From: Chryseobacterium viscerum
GTDB lineage: Bacteria; Bacteroidota; Bacteroidia; Flavobacteriales; Weeksellaceae
Reading direction: 5' to 3'
Assembly: GCF_002899945.2 (NCBI RefSeq)
Contig: NZ_PPEG02000001.1
Coordinates: forward strand, 372,001-436,000
DNA length: 64,000 nt
The notes beneath the pieces are model-generated. The model searched no databases. It had not been told where the DNA came from and saw only the letters and a program-made list of their open reading frames with translations. How positions within the stretch are numbered: the first letter of the stretch is position 1; the number at the start of each line of letters is the position of its first letter. This document shows positions 23,114 to 32,293 of this stretch, in pieces. The position numbers were made by a program, and so were the translations under genes.

Positions 23114-24952
23114 TTATTTTACTTCAACAAAATTGTTCTCCATATTCACATCTGCAATTCTCTGGCTAAAATCAATTCCCAAAACAGACAGCTGAGATTT
23201 TGTGTAAGGAATCGTCAGCGTATATTCTTTTTGAGTCCAAGGCCAGTAAGGCATTGTTTTAAAATCACCATAGATGTCTTTTTCTTTCCATGTATGGGTC
23301 ATATTCAATGGAATCTGGTAAGTCACTATTTTCTTATCAGTGGTCATCACCCCAAAATCAATCGGCATAGGAACCTGACCATTATTGACTAAGGTAATGG
23401 TTGTAGATTTTGCATCGTATTTTACATCCTTGATTCCGTAATCGATCGTCTTTGTAGTATTGATCCAATAGTTATGGAACCATTTCAGATCCATCCCGGA
23501 AACTTTCTGTGCAATGTGAAGGAAATCTCTGTCTGAAGGGTGTTTCATACTCCATTGATCATAATACTGCTTTAAGGTTTCTGCAAGATTCTGCTCTCCC
23601 ATAATGTAGCCAAGCTGTACCAGATATAATTCTCCTTTTACATAAGATGCATACGTATAAGCATTCCCGTTATCATGGTGATCCCCCAGCCAAACTGCAG
23701 GTTCTTCAATTCCTTTTTTAATAAACTTTCTGTAAGCATCCAATCTTTCCATAAAAGGATTCGGAAGATCTTCCGGGAATAACTGATACATCGTATATCC
23801 TTCTGCATAGCTTGTAAAGCCTTCATCCATCCACGGACGAACAGATTCGTTGGTTGCCAACATCTGCTGATACCAGGAGTGAGATCCTTCGTGGGCCATT
23901 AATCCCAATAGATCTTTAACATTTTTAGCTTCACCTAAAATCATGGTACACATCCCGTACTCCATTCCGCCATCTCCTCCCTGGATAAATGCGTAGGTAG
24001 GATATACATATTTTCCAAAGTGAGAATTCATGATCTGGAAATATTTGGTGATATAAGGCTGTGCCTCTCCCCATGCTTTTGTTTTATCATTTTTCTGATA
24101 CACCAGGTATACTTTTGGCCCTTCAGGAACGTTGAAGCTTTCTACAGAATAATCTCTGTCTGCACTCCATGCAAAATCAAGGATATTTTTTGCAGTCCAC
24201 TTCCAGGTTACTTTCTTATCTTTTTCTGCTTTTATTTTAGCATTGGCATCATAGCCTTTTACTTCGGTTGGGTTTTCAAGAATCCCTCCTGCTCCTACAA
24301 CATAATCTTTATTGATTTTAATGGTAACATCAAAATCGGAGAACGGCGCATGAAATTCTCTTCCCAAATAGTCAAAAGTTGCCCAGCCATCATAATCGTA
24401 CTCTGCAATTTTTGGGTACCATTGCGTCATCGTCATGTCTACTCCTTCTCTGTTGTTTCGTCCACTTCTTCTGATCTGCTGAGGAATCACAGAATCCCAG
24501 TCCATCGTAAAGGTCGTGGTAGAATTGGGCTTGATGGGTTCTGCCAGATATACTTTCATAATAGTTTCCTGAACTTCAAACTTCAGGTCTTTTCCATTCT
24601 GTTTGATCCAGTGGATATTCTGAACACCTTCCTGATCTTTTGGAATAGAAGCCAATCTTGAGATTCCGTCTTTCTGCAGTCTTCCGTCACCATTTTTTCC
24701 TTGGGAAGCCACTCTTTGGTCCATCATAGAATTGGGCTTGAAAGCATTCCAGTATAAGTGGAAATACACCACCTTCAACTCATCGGGTGAGTTATTGGTA
24801 TATTCTAAAGTCTGTTTTCCCTGGTAGGTAAATTTTTCAGCATTTACATCAATATCCATCTTGTACTTCGCAGCCTGCTGATAATAAGCTCCTTGCTGAG
24901 CCTGAAATTGTGAAATGATAAACGCAAAAATGATTGCAGCCGATTTTCTCAT
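23114..24952 (-). CDS. M1-family metallopeptidase, secreted
   Basis: A 612-aa zinc aminopeptidase-like protein. The signal peptide (MRKSAAIIFAFIISQFQAQ) implies periplasm or outside. The N-terminal beta domain is followed by the substrate-recognition motif GGMEYG (GxMEN-like) and the zinc site HEGSH (His354, Glu355, His358), with Glu377 in WMDEG at the correct 18-residue spacing. A Tyr-bearing region (YTYASYVKGELYLVQLG) and a beta C-terminal domain follow. Probable role is peptide scavenging. Same length class as other Bacteroidota secreted M1 enzymes. Standalone gene. Confidence 0.88.
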   Translation of the reverse strand: MRKSAAIIFAFIISQFQAQQGAYYQQAAKYKMDIDVNAEKFTYQGKQTLEYTNNSPDELKVVYFHLYWNAFKPNSMMDQRVASQGKNGDGRLQKDGISRLASIPKDQEGVQNIHWIKQNGKDLKFEVQETIMKVYLAEPIKPNSTTTFTMDWDSVIPQQIRRSGRNNREGVDMTMTQWYPKIAEYDYDGWATFDYLGREFHAPFSDFDVTIKINKDYVVGAGGILENPTEVKGYDANAKIKAEKDKKVTWKWTAKNILDFAWSADRDYSVESFNVPEGPKVYLVYQKNDKTKAWGEAQPYITKYFQIMNSHFGKYVYPTYAFIQGGDGGMEYGMCTMILGEAKNVKDLLGLMAHEGSHSWYQQMLATNESVRPWMDEGFTSYAEGYTMYQLFPEDLPNPFMERLDAYRKFIKKGIEEPAVWLGDHHDNGNAYTYASYVKGELYLVQLGYIMGEQNLAETLKQYYDQWSMKHPSDRDFLHIAQKVSGMDLKWFHNYWINTTKTIDYGIKDVKYDAKSTTITLVNNGQVPMPIDFGVMTTDKKIVTYQIPLNMTHTWKEKDIYGDFKTMPYWPWTQKEYTLTIPYTKSQLSVLGIDFSQRIADVNMENNFVEVK

Positions 24953-25112
24953 TTAAAATTTTATTTTTTCTAAAGTTAGGTAATTTAAATAAGAACCTCA
25001 AATAGGAGTTATTCTGAGATTTTATTCTGTTTGATATGGTTTTAGATAGATTTTAAGCCTGATTGTTAAATTCTTTTTTTGAGCTTTATTTACAATGATT
25101 GTGTATATCTTT

Positions 25113-25583
25113 TTATCTGCTTTTTAATAGTTTTTTGATTAAAGTAATCTGTCCCAGATGATAATAGCAGTGTTCGATCATTCCGTCTATATTTCTTCTG
25201 TAAGTTCCGTACTTCTCATCCACAAATACCTCATCAAGTTTAGAATCCGGCATCTGCTCCAATAGTACAGCAAACTTCTCAGAATCGTTCCATAATTTAC
25301 GTAATAAGTCTTCCCACTGTTCCTGAGATTCGATGGGCGGAAGATCAAAACTAAATTTATCTTTGATCTCGAGATCACCGCCTTCAAAAACATTCACCAT
25401 CCCTGCGATATAATAATCGATATGAAAAGTGAGCATCGCAATGGTATTCAAAGAATCTATCTTCGCCACTGCCTGTTCCCAGCTCACATCCGAAAGCTGA
25501 TCTTTACAATTCGTATTGGCAATCCAGAGACCATCTAACAATACTTCCCTAAATCTTTTTGATAACTCTGATGCTGAACTCAT
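25113..25583 (-). CDS. DinB/YfiT-like putative metal-binding protein
   Basis: A 156-aa four-helix protein of the DinB-like superfamily (DUF1572-like). His residues at LTFHIDYY and in IEHCYYHLGQI match the three-His metal site. Many relatives are thiol S-transferases or of unknown function. No signal peptide. The strong palindrome at 25620-25654 lies just upstream. Confidence 0.75.
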   Translation of the reverse strand: MSSASELSKRFREVLLDGLWIANTNCKDQLSDVSWEQAVAKIDSLNTIAMLTFHIDYYIAGMVNVFEGGDLEIKDKFSFDLPPIESQEQWEDLLRKLWNDSEKFAVLLEQMPDSKLDEVFVDEKYGTYRRNIDGMIEHCYYHLGQITLIKKLLKSR

Positions 25584-25619
25584 GTGTTAAAATTTTTATT
25601 TTCTAAGATACACAATAAA

Positions 25620-25654
25620 GAGCCATGTCAAGGTTTAAAACCTTGACATGGCTC
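25620..25654. repeat. Perfect 35-bp intergenic palindrome
   Basis: Two perfect 17-base arms (beginning GAGCCATGTCAAGGTTT) around a single A. It lies between the DinB-like gene start and the terminator of the next minus-strand gene. It lacks a T-run of its own. The sequence looks like a dispersed REP-like element of Chryseobacterium, but only one copy is in this window. It may act as a transcript-end stabiliser. Confidence 0.7.
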
Positions 25655-25690
25655 AACAAAAAACCTCAAATGCAAAATACATCTGAGGTT
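25655..25690 (-). terminator. Terminator of the 25714-27405 gene
   Basis: Minus-strand stem AACCTCAGATG/CATTTGAGGTT (one mismatch), loop of 7, followed by TTTTTTG. Adjoins the 35-bp palindrome. Confidence 0.75.
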
Positions 25691-25713
25691 GATATTATAA
25701 TAGTGAATTATCA

Positions 25714-27405
25714 TTATTTTTTAGCAGAAGCTTCTTTCTTTCCACTTCTTAGAATCTTTTCAAGAATTCTTAGAGTGATCAGATAAGTTGGTTTTACTCC
25801 TGTAAGACCAAGACCTCCTGAAGATAATGTACTTCCTGTTTCCAACGGATTATCAGAAGCGTAATACGCATACATCACAAAAAGATCCGGTGAAATGTGG
25901 TGTCTGATTTTAGAAGCCACCTGAATAGCTTTCTGATAATGTGCCCCTTCCATTTCAAGACCAATTGCCTTCCATGAAGTATTCATAAAGTATGATAAAA
26001 TATCTCTGTTTTGCAGTGACGTTCCCAATACGGTAATCATAGGCCCTTCAAAAGCTTTCAGCTCATCATCATTGAAATCATCAAGCTTTAATGCATTTTC
26101 AAATGGATAGTTATCTGCTGTTCCTTCAAAAATATGAGAAGTAGGAATCATAATATCTCCTTTTGCTCCTGTAAGAATTCCCGCTTTCCCCATGATAGAC
26201 ACAGACTTCACCTTCATCATATATATTTCCCCTTTGTGCTCAAAAGGTCTCAACAGCTCATCCATCACTTCGAAAGCCTGCTCGCCAAAAGCATAATCGA
26301 ATACCATTACCACATCATCTCCTGAAAACTTGCAGTCTGCAAACGGTGTATTCTTTAAGTCTGTTTTGCTGAGGTCAATGATCTGAACATCGATATTACT
26401 TCCACTCTTGTCAGCAATATGAATCATTCCCTCATCCAGCGCATATTTTAAAACTTTATCACGAAGTTCTTTTTTGTTCGAAATCTCTTCGTACAGTTTA
26501 TAGTCAATTTCATGATGCTGTTTCTTTTTAACTGCATTGTTGGCGTACAGCATATTTTTCACAGAGTGCATGTTGGCAGAAATGATATGAAGCGGGCGCA
26601 TGTGAAGGTTGTTATCAAATAAAACCTCTTTCACTTTGTTGGCCCATTTCTCACCAAAATAATGGTGTCCTACTCTTTCCTTTAATATAGCGCTGAAATA
26701 AACTTCTCTTTCTCTGCTACCTTTTGCATCCTCAAGACTTACTTTCCCTAAGTTGTAGATGATTTTGAATAAACGATCAGGATTATCGTCATCACCAAAA
26801 GTATTATAAGCTCTTAACGTTTCATCAAAAGATCTTCCTATTAAAGAAGAAAGATGAATAAGTGCTACTTCTTTTTCTTTTCTGCTGAATTTCTTTTCCC
26901 CTTTCACAACTTCTTCAATAATCTTGAAAGCACGTGTCGGTTTCCAGTTTTCATTCTGAATGAAAGCCAGATTACGGATTTTATCCGCTTCTATAAATAA
27001 AAAGGTAAGGTGGGTAAGAATGTCATAAATTTCGGAACGGCCCAAAAGAACCTCAATATTCATCTGGTGTTCGTCTATTCTATAACAGTTTCTTCTTCTT
27101 TTCTTTGGAACAATTGGTTCGAAACTTCCTTTATCAAAACCTTCATCAGATGTAAGATGAATAAAAGCACATTCTTCAATCCCTTCCGGAAGTCTGTCTA
27201 ATACATACATCAAACCGTCAAGTTCCAATTTGCTTGGAATATTCATGGTTCCATAAATTTCCGGATTGATCGTCTTCAACAAACTTCTGATACTTTCTCC
27301 TGAAACACCTCCCGGCTTGAAAAATCCTCTATAAAATAAATGTCTCATAGAGATGTATAATCTTTCAATAGCTTCTGTTGTCTCTCTTGCTCTAGAATTT
27401 GTCAT
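25714..27405 (-). CDS. Conserved Bacteroidota protein (DUF6909-like) with nucleoside-phosphorylase-like C-terminus
   Basis: I start this 563-aa cytosolic protein at 27405 (MTNSRARETTEAIERLYISM); an ATG 13 codons upstream is less likely. The N-terminal half is helical with many charged residues (YISMRHLFYRGFFKPGG). The C-terminal third contains a Rossmann-like strand pattern (SVSIMGKAGILTGAKGDIMI), the motif GLEMEGAHY and YYASDNPLETG. These recall the nucleoside phosphorylase/nucleosidase fold, where EMEGA contacts ribose. I believe it matches DUF6909, but not with certainty, and no activity is established. Standalone gene just upstream of, and divergent from, GSIII. Confidence 0.65.
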   Translation of the reverse strand: MTNSRARETTEAIERLYISMRHLFYRGFFKPGGVSGESIRSLLKTINPEIYGTMNIPSKLELDGLMYVLDRLPEGIEECAFIHLTSDEGFDKGSFEPIVPKKRRRNCYRIDEHQMNIEVLLGRSEIYDILTHLTFLFIEADKIRNLAFIQNENWKPTRAFKIIEEVVKGEKKFSRKEKEVALIHLSSLIGRSFDETLRAYNTFGDDDNPDRLFKIIYNLGKVSLEDAKGSREREVYFSAILKERVGHHYFGEKWANKVKEVLFDNNLHMRPLHIISANMHSVKNMLYANNAVKKKQHHEIDYKLYEEISNKKELRDKVLKYALDEGMIHIADKSGSNIDVQIIDLSKTDLKNTPFADCKFSGDDVVMVFDYAFGEQAFEVMDELLRPFEHKGEIYMMKVKSVSIMGKAGILTGAKGDIMIPTSHIFEGTADNYPFENALKLDDFNDDELKAFEGPMITVLGTSLQNRDILSYFMNTSWKAIGLEMEGAHYQKAIQVASKIRHHISPDLFVMYAYYASDNPLETGSTLSSGGLGLTGVKPTYLITLRILEKILRSGKKEASAKK

Positions 27406-27765
27406 AAAATAAATTTCACACAAATATACAAAATCTTTGCCCATCTTATTTTAACTGTCTTTTAATAAGTTGTTTAAAACCTACTGATAAGAAGATCTAT
27501 TTTAAGATCTATTTGCTCTCCTTTTTGTTTAATTATTTAATGTAAAATTGAATATCCATGTTTTATTCTTATATTTATACAGGCATAAGTGGTCATGAAA
27601 GTTGTTATTAATATGATTCCTCTTAAGAGATCTATTTTTAAAAGCACATTACAGTAAAAGTTCCTATTTCTGGATTTACAGGCATTCATTTTTAAACTTA
27701 AATATAAACCACCCCTCTTAAAAAACACCAAACAAGTGTTTAAATTATATAAATTTTCAAAACAC
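27406..27765. other. Divergent intergenic region, no gene seen
   Basis: A+T-rich stretch between the DUF6909-like gene and GSIII. It includes palindrome-like TAAGATCTATTTTAAGATCTA near 27491 (a short direct repeat of AAGATCTATTT). No convincing reading frame or RNA gene. Confidence 0.5.
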
Positions 27766-27818
27766 CCCTAAAATTTTTAGGGTTAAAATGTTTTCAATTC
27801 ATTTTTTTTGTAAATTTG
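27766..27818 (+). promoter_or_regulatory. GSIII promoter with upstream palindrome
   Basis: A perfect -7 box TAAATTTG is at 27811-27818, about 22 bases before the GSIII ATG, with no good -33 box. Upstream lies the perfect palindrome CCCTAAAA-T-TTTTAGGG (27766-27782), centred about 50 bases before the predicted transcript start, a usual activator position. It may be a nitrogen-control operator (inference). Confidence 0.6.
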
Positions 27819-27840
27819 CCCTGTAAAAAATCACCCAAAT

Positions 27841-30036
27841 ATGTCAACCTTAAGATTCAAAGCATTAGAAACCCTACCATTTAAGGATTTCAGAAAAGAC
27901 AACGCTGTCGAAATCCCTGCAAAATTATCTGAACTTTTCTGCAAAAATGTTTTCTCAGAAGAAACAATGAGAGAATATTTAACAAAAGAAGCATTCAATT
28001 CTATTATGGATGCTATTAAAAAAGGAACTAAGATCCAGAGACATATCGCAGATCAGGTAGCGGTAGCGATGAAAGACTGGGCAATGAGCAAAGGTGCAAC
28101 TCACTACACGCACTGGTTTCAGCCTTTAACAGGGACTACTGCTGAAAAGCACGATTCTTTCTTTACCCCAATTGAGGGAGGAAGAGCGATTGAAAGATTC
28201 AGTGGAAGCATGCTAATCCAGCAGGAACCTGATGCATCATCTTTCCCTAACGGAGGTATCAGAAATACTTTTGAAGCAAGAGGTTATACAGCTTGGGATC
28301 CTACATCTCCGGCATTCATCATGGGAACCACATTGTGTATTCCTTCAATCTTTATCTCTTATACCGGAGAAACATTAGATTACAAAACACCTCTTTTAAG
28401 ATCATTGAACGCTGTGGATGATGCTGCTACGAATGTAATGCAGTATTTTGACAAAAACGTTACCAAGGTAACTCCTACTTTAGGTTGGGAGCAGGAATAT
28501 TTCCTAGTTGATTCAGCATTATACCAGTCACGTCCGGACCTTGTATTAACAGGTAAGACATTATTAGGACATTCTCCTGCAAAAGGACAGCAGCTGGATG
28601 ACCATTATTTCGGCTCTATTCCTACAAGAGTAATGAACTTCATGAAAGAGTTGGAAATCGAATGTATGAAATTGGGAATCCCTGCAACAACAAGACATAA
28701 CGAGGTTGCACCAAACCAATTCGAGCTTGCTCCAATGTTTGAAGAAGTGAACGTTGCTGTAGACCACAACTCTTTGTTGATGGACATCATGGCAAGAGTC
28801 GCTCATAAACACCATTTCCATATTCTTTTCCACGAAAAACCTTTCGCAGGAGTAAACGGAAGCGGAAAGCACAACAACTGGTCTTTGGCAACAGATACAG
28901 GGGAAAACCTATTAAGCCCGGGAAAAAATCCAAAGAAAAACTTACAGTTCTTAACATTCTTTGTTAACACGATTAAAGCTGTTCATGAATATGCAGATCT
29001 TTTAAGAGCAAGTATCGCTTCTGCAAGCAATGATCACAGACTTGGTGCCAACGAAGCTCCGCCAGCAATTATTTCCGTATTTATCGGAAGTCAGTTGTTC
29101 AGCGTATTGGAAGAACTTGAAAAAGTAACCAACGGAAAATTATCTCCGGAAGAGAAAACAGAATTAAAATTAAACGTAGTTGGAAAGATTCCTGAAATCT
29201 TATTAGACAATACTGATAGAAACAGAACTTCTCCATTTGCATTTACAGGAAATAAATTTGAAATCAGAGCTGTAGGTTCTTCTGCTAACTGTGCAGAATC
29301 TATGACTGTAATGAACACTATTGCAGCGAAGCAGCTGAACGACTTCAAAAAAGAAGTAGATACCCTTATCGAAGGTGGATTAAAGAAAGATGAAGCGATC
29401 TTCAATGTATTAAGAGAGTACATCAAGCAATCTAAGAACATCATGTTTGAAGGTGACGGATATTCTGACGACTGGGCAAAAGAAGCTAAGAAAAGAGGGT
29501 TGAACAACCTGAAAACGACTCCGGAAGCTCTTAAACAGGAAATGGACAAAAAATTCTTAGACCTTTATGAGGAAATGGGAATTTTCAACCATAGAGAAGT
29601 TGAAGCGAGAAACGAAATCAAATTAGAAAAATATTCTACCGTTATTGATATTGAAGCAAGAGTTCTAGGTGACATCGCAAGAAACCACATCATTCCTTCT
29701 GCTTTAAACTATCAGAACAGATTGATTGAAAACGTAAAAGGTCTTAAAGAGATTTTCGGAGATAAAGATTTCAAGCCATTGGCGAAAGAACAGATGAGCT
29801 TAATTACAAGCATTTCTGAAAATGTTTCTAAAATCAAGCTTGGTGTTGAAGATCTTCTTAAAGCCAGAGAAACGGCAAAAAATATATCAGACAGCCAAAA
29901 ACAGGCAGAACAATACTGCAACAAAGTAAAACCATTATTCGATCCTATCAGAGAAGCTTCAGATGCTTTGGAAATGATGGTAGATGATGAGCTTTGGCCA
30001 ATGACAAAATACAGAGAAATGTTATTTACAAAATAA
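27841..30036 (+). CDS. glnN: Glutamine synthetase type III
   Basis: A 731-aa GSIII, the large glutamine synthetase typical of Bacteroidota and cyanobacteria. It makes glutamine from glutamate, ammonia and ATP. Signatures: HYTHWFQPLTGTTAEKHDSF, GRAIERFSGSMLIQQEPDAS, GWEQEYFLVD (metal ligands), RHNEVAPNQFELAPMFEEVN, HEKPFAGVNGSGKHNNWSLA and NRTSPFAFTGNKFEIRAVGS. Length matches the family, which is roughly 1.6 times type I. GSIII is not regulated by adenylylation, so control at its promoter (see the palindrome) is plausible. Ends at a strong hairpin. Confidence 0.95.
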   Translation: MSTLRFKALETLPFKDFRKDNAVEIPAKLSELFCKNVFSEETMREYLTKEAFNSIMDAIKKGTKIQRHIADQVAVAMKDWAMSKGATHYTHWFQPLTGTTAEKHDSFFTPIEGGRAIERFSGSMLIQQEPDASSFPNGGIRNTFEARGYTAWDPTSPAFIMGTTLCIPSIFISYTGETLDYKTPLLRSLNAVDDAATNVMQYFDKNVTKVTPTLGWEQEYFLVDSALYQSRPDLVLTGKTLLGHSPAKGQQLDDHYFGSIPTRVMNFMKELEIECMKLGIPATTRHNEVAPNQFELAPMFEEVNVAVDHNSLLMDIMARVAHKHHFHILFHEKPFAGVNGSGKHNNWSLATDTGENLLSPGKNPKKNLQFLTFFVNTIKAVHEYADLLRASIASASNDHRLGANEAPPAIISVFIGSQLFSVLEELEKVTNGKLSPEEKTELKLNVVGKIPEILLDNTDRNRTSPFAFTGNKFEIRAVGSSANCAESMTVMNTIAAKQLNDFKKEVDTLIEGGLKKDEAIFNVLREYIKQSKNIMFEGDGYSDDWAKEAKKRGLNNLKTTPEALKQEMDKKFLDLYEEMGIFNHREVEARNEIKLEKYSTVIDIEARVLGDIARNHIIPSALNYQNRLIENVKGLKEIFGDKDFKPLAKEQMSLITSISENVSKIKLGVEDLLKARETAKNISDSQKQAEQYCNKVKPLFDPIREASDALEMMVDDELWPMTKYREMLFTK

Positions 30037-30061
30037 CCTCTGTAAAGTTCCATATTAGTTC

Positions 30062-30090
30062 AAATTCCCCGGAAAACCGGGGAATTTTTT
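30062..30090 (+). terminator. Terminator of GSIII
   Basis: AATTCCCCGG-AAAA-CCGGGGAATT followed by T-run; 10-bp perfect stem. Confidence 0.9.
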
Positions 30091-30127
30091 ATTTTATTTA
30101 AAATACTAATAGACAAAGACTTCCACA

Positions 30128-30163
30128 ACTTCAAAATTGATACAGAATTTAATTTTACCTTTG
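30128..30163 (+). promoter_or_regulatory. Promoter of the two-component operon with response-regulator direct repeats
   Basis: TTCAAAATT (30130-30138) and TACAGAATT (30141-30149) are direct repeats 11 bases apart. They are followed by the -7 box TACCTTTG (30156-30163), 8 bases before the ATG. The 36-base block aligns without gaps to 32238-32273 upstream of tolC (28 of 36 identical by eye). Confidence 0.7.
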
Positions 30164-30171
30164 TTTTCATT

Positions 30172-30864
30172 ATGAAAATCCTCATCGTAGAAGACAACAA
30201 AGAACTCGCCCAAAGCATGGAATATTACCTTGAAGGCGAGAACTATATCTGTGAATGTGCTTACCATTACAGTGAAGCCCTGGAACGCCTGAGCTTCAAT
30301 TCATATGACTGTATTTTATTGGATATTATGCTGCCCGACGGAAACGGATTGAATATTTTAAATTACATTAAAACCGAAAAAATTAACAGCGGAATTCTCA
30401 TCATTTCTGCTAAAAATGCATTAGACGACAAGATAAACGGACTGGAAAAAGGAGCCGACGATTACATTACAAAACCTTTCCATCTCCCAGAGCTGCATGC
30501 CAGATTAAGAGCCGTTTACCGCAGGAAAAAAATGGATGGCTACAGTGAAGTCAAATTCAATGAAATACTATTAAACACAGATACATTCGAGGTTGCTATT
30601 CATAAAGCAAGACTGGAAGTTACCCAAAAAGAGTTTGAATTATTGCTCTATTTTCTTGTCAATAAAAACCGCGTATTATCAAAGCAGTCCATCGCCAATC
30701 ATCTGTGGGGTGACTATACAGATAATTTGGCTAATTTTGATTTTGTGTATCAGCACGTCAAAAATCTGAGAAAAAAAATAGGGGCTGCCCAGGGAAATGA
30801 TTATATCGAAACCATCTACGGTTTGGGCTATAAGTTTAATGCTTTAAAATATAATGGTTCATGA
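30172..30864 (+). CDS. OmpR-family response regulator
   Basis: A 230-aa DNA-binding response regulator. Receiver domain (1-115) with acidic pocket Glu7-Asp8, phospho-acceptor Asp51 (CILLDIMLPDG), switch Ser/Thr (GILIISAKN) and Lys in YITKPF. The C-terminal winged helix (about 130-228) ends in YIETIYGLGYKF. It overlaps the kinase gene by 4 bases (ATGA) and precedes an efflux operon carrying the same upstream repeats, so it probably activates both. The transcript leader is almost absent. Confidence 0.92.
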   Translation: MKILIVEDNKELAQSMEYYLEGENYICECAYHYSEALERLSFNSYDCILLDIMLPDGNGLNILNYIKTEKINSGILIISAKNALDDKINGLEKGADDYITKPFHLPELHARLRAVYRRKKMDGYSEVKFNEILLNTDTFEVAIHKARLEVTQKEFELLLYFLVNKNRVLSKQSIANHLWGDYTDNLANFDFVYQHVKNLRKKIGAAQGNDYIETIYGLGYKFNALKYNGS

Positions 30865-32213
30865 ATTTATTGAATAAAATATCAGTCTGGTTTATCGCTA
30901 TTGTATTGCTTGTCACCCCTGTAAGCATGTATATTTCGTACACCAGTATAAAACATCGCCTTGACAGTGTTGAAATCGAAAGACTTAAAAACGTCAACAA
31001 CTACGTCATCAACCAGATAAAAAAAGGAGAAATTCCCGCAAAAACTTCCCAGGGACTTCCAATTTCTGTAAGTTTATTTAAAGGAAAAAATATCCCCGCA
31101 GAACCTCAGGTTATTCACACGTGTCTGGAAAACAAAGGCGTTTCAAAGAATGAATGTAAAATCCTGATCAATTCCTACGCAAAAGTTGGCAATACAACTT
31201 ACAGGATATCTTCATACGGTTATATTACCGCTACCCAACAGATCATGGACGGAATGCTGGTTGCTTTTTTCTGGAAAGTACTATTAATCACAGCTATTGT
31301 TTTCATTACCGCAAGAATTCTATCCCGATTTATTTTAAAACCTTTTCACCATGCCATCAATGGATTGCAGCAATTCAGTATTCAGAAAAAAGAACGCCTG
31401 CAGCTTTTACCCACAAGCACAAAAGAGTTTAAAAAATTAAATGAATTTCTGAAAACAATGACAGACAAAGCCCTGGAGGATTATGCTTCCGTGAAAGAGT
31501 TTTCAGAAAACGCTTCGCATGAAGTTCAGACACCTTTAGCCATTATCCAGAACAAGATTGAATTGCTTTCACAAACAGAGATTAATGAAAATCAAGCTAT
31601 TTTATTAACCGACATTCAAAACTCCATTGATAAACTGAGCAGAATAAACCGTTCATTAATTCTTTTGACCAAGCTTAACAACAACGAATTCCTGACCGAT
31701 GATGAGTTGAAATTCTGCCGTGTGGAAAGAGAAGCATTATGCATGTATGCCGATCATCTCGCCCTGAAGAATATTACCTTAAACAGAAATTGCGAAAAGA
31801 GTGTTTTTGTCAAAATTCATCCGGCATTAGCAGAGATTTTGCTGAGCAATCTCCTTTCAAATGCAATCCGTCATAATCTTGAAGGAGGGAAAATTGAAAT
31901 CAATTTAACTCATAATTGCTTTCAGATCAGCAACACCGGACTGCCACCCCATGTTCCCACACAGGAACTGTTTAAAAGATTCAAAAAAAGCAATCAGTCC
32001 CAAGAAAGCATAGGACTCGGACTTTCTATTGTGAAACAAATCTGTGAGGTAAATGACTTTTCTGTTCATTATGATTTTGCAGACGGATGGCACAGTATTA
32101 CCATATATTTCGACAATGCCAAAGTACACAAATCTTCAATTTCTAAAAGGATATTAACTGAAAACACAATGGCTTTTGAAAGTGTAGAACAGATAGTAAA
32201 TTTTGCTAAATAA
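30861..32213 (+). CDS. Sensor histidine kinase
   Basis: A 450-aa membrane kinase. TM1 lies near residues 8-27 and TM2 near 130-155. Between them is a small periplasmic sensor with two Cys (VIHTCLENKGVSKNECKILI). The dimerisation/phospho-acceptor helix has His220 in SHEVQTPLAIIQNKIELL. The ATPase domain has the N box (LLSNLLSNAIRH), a short G1 region (ISNTGLP) and G2 (SIGLGLSIVKQICE). The Cys pair could sense metal or redox state (inference). Partner is the upstream regulator; output is probably the RND pump downstream. Confidence 0.9.
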   Translation: MNLLNKISVWFIAIVLLVTPVSMYISYTSIKHRLDSVEIERLKNVNNYVINQIKKGEIPAKTSQGLPISVSLFKGKNIPAEPQVIHTCLENKGVSKNECKILINSYAKVGNTTYRISSYGYITATQQIMDGMLVAFFWKVLLITAIVFITARILSRFILKPFHHAINGLQQFSIQKKERLQLLPTSTKEFKKLNEFLKTMTDKALEDYASVKEFSENASHEVQTPLAIIQNKIELLSQTEINENQAILLTDIQNSIDKLSRINRSLILLTKLNNNEFLTDDELKFCRVEREALCMYADHLALKNITLNRNCEKSVFVKIHPALAEILLSNLLSNAIRHNLEGGKIEINLTHNCFQISNTGLPPHVPTQELFKRFKKSNQSQESIGLGLSIVKQICEVNDFSVHYDFADGWHSITIYFDNAKVHKSSISKRILTENTMAFESVEQIVNFAK

Positions 32214-32237
32214 CCGCTGCTTTCATTATTTTTTCCA

Positions 32238-32273
32238 ACTTCAAATTTGCTTCAAAATGTATTTTTTACTTTG
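32238..32273 (+). promoter_or_regulatory. Efflux operon promoter with response-regulator direct repeats
   Basis: TTCAAATTT (32240-32248) and TTCAAAATG (32251-32259) are direct repeats at 11-base spacing. A degenerate -7 box TTACTTTG (32266-32273) follows, 21 bases before tolC. Same layout as at 30128-30163, which marks this as a separate, co-regulated promoter. Confidence 0.68.
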
Positions 32274-32293
32274 AAAAAAGAAAAATACGTTAA

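Noticed and set aside
27537..27731. 64-codon minus-strand frame between the DUF6909-like gene and GSIII
   Set aside because: Composition looks like untranslated A+T-rich DNA, with no promoter and no recognisable features.
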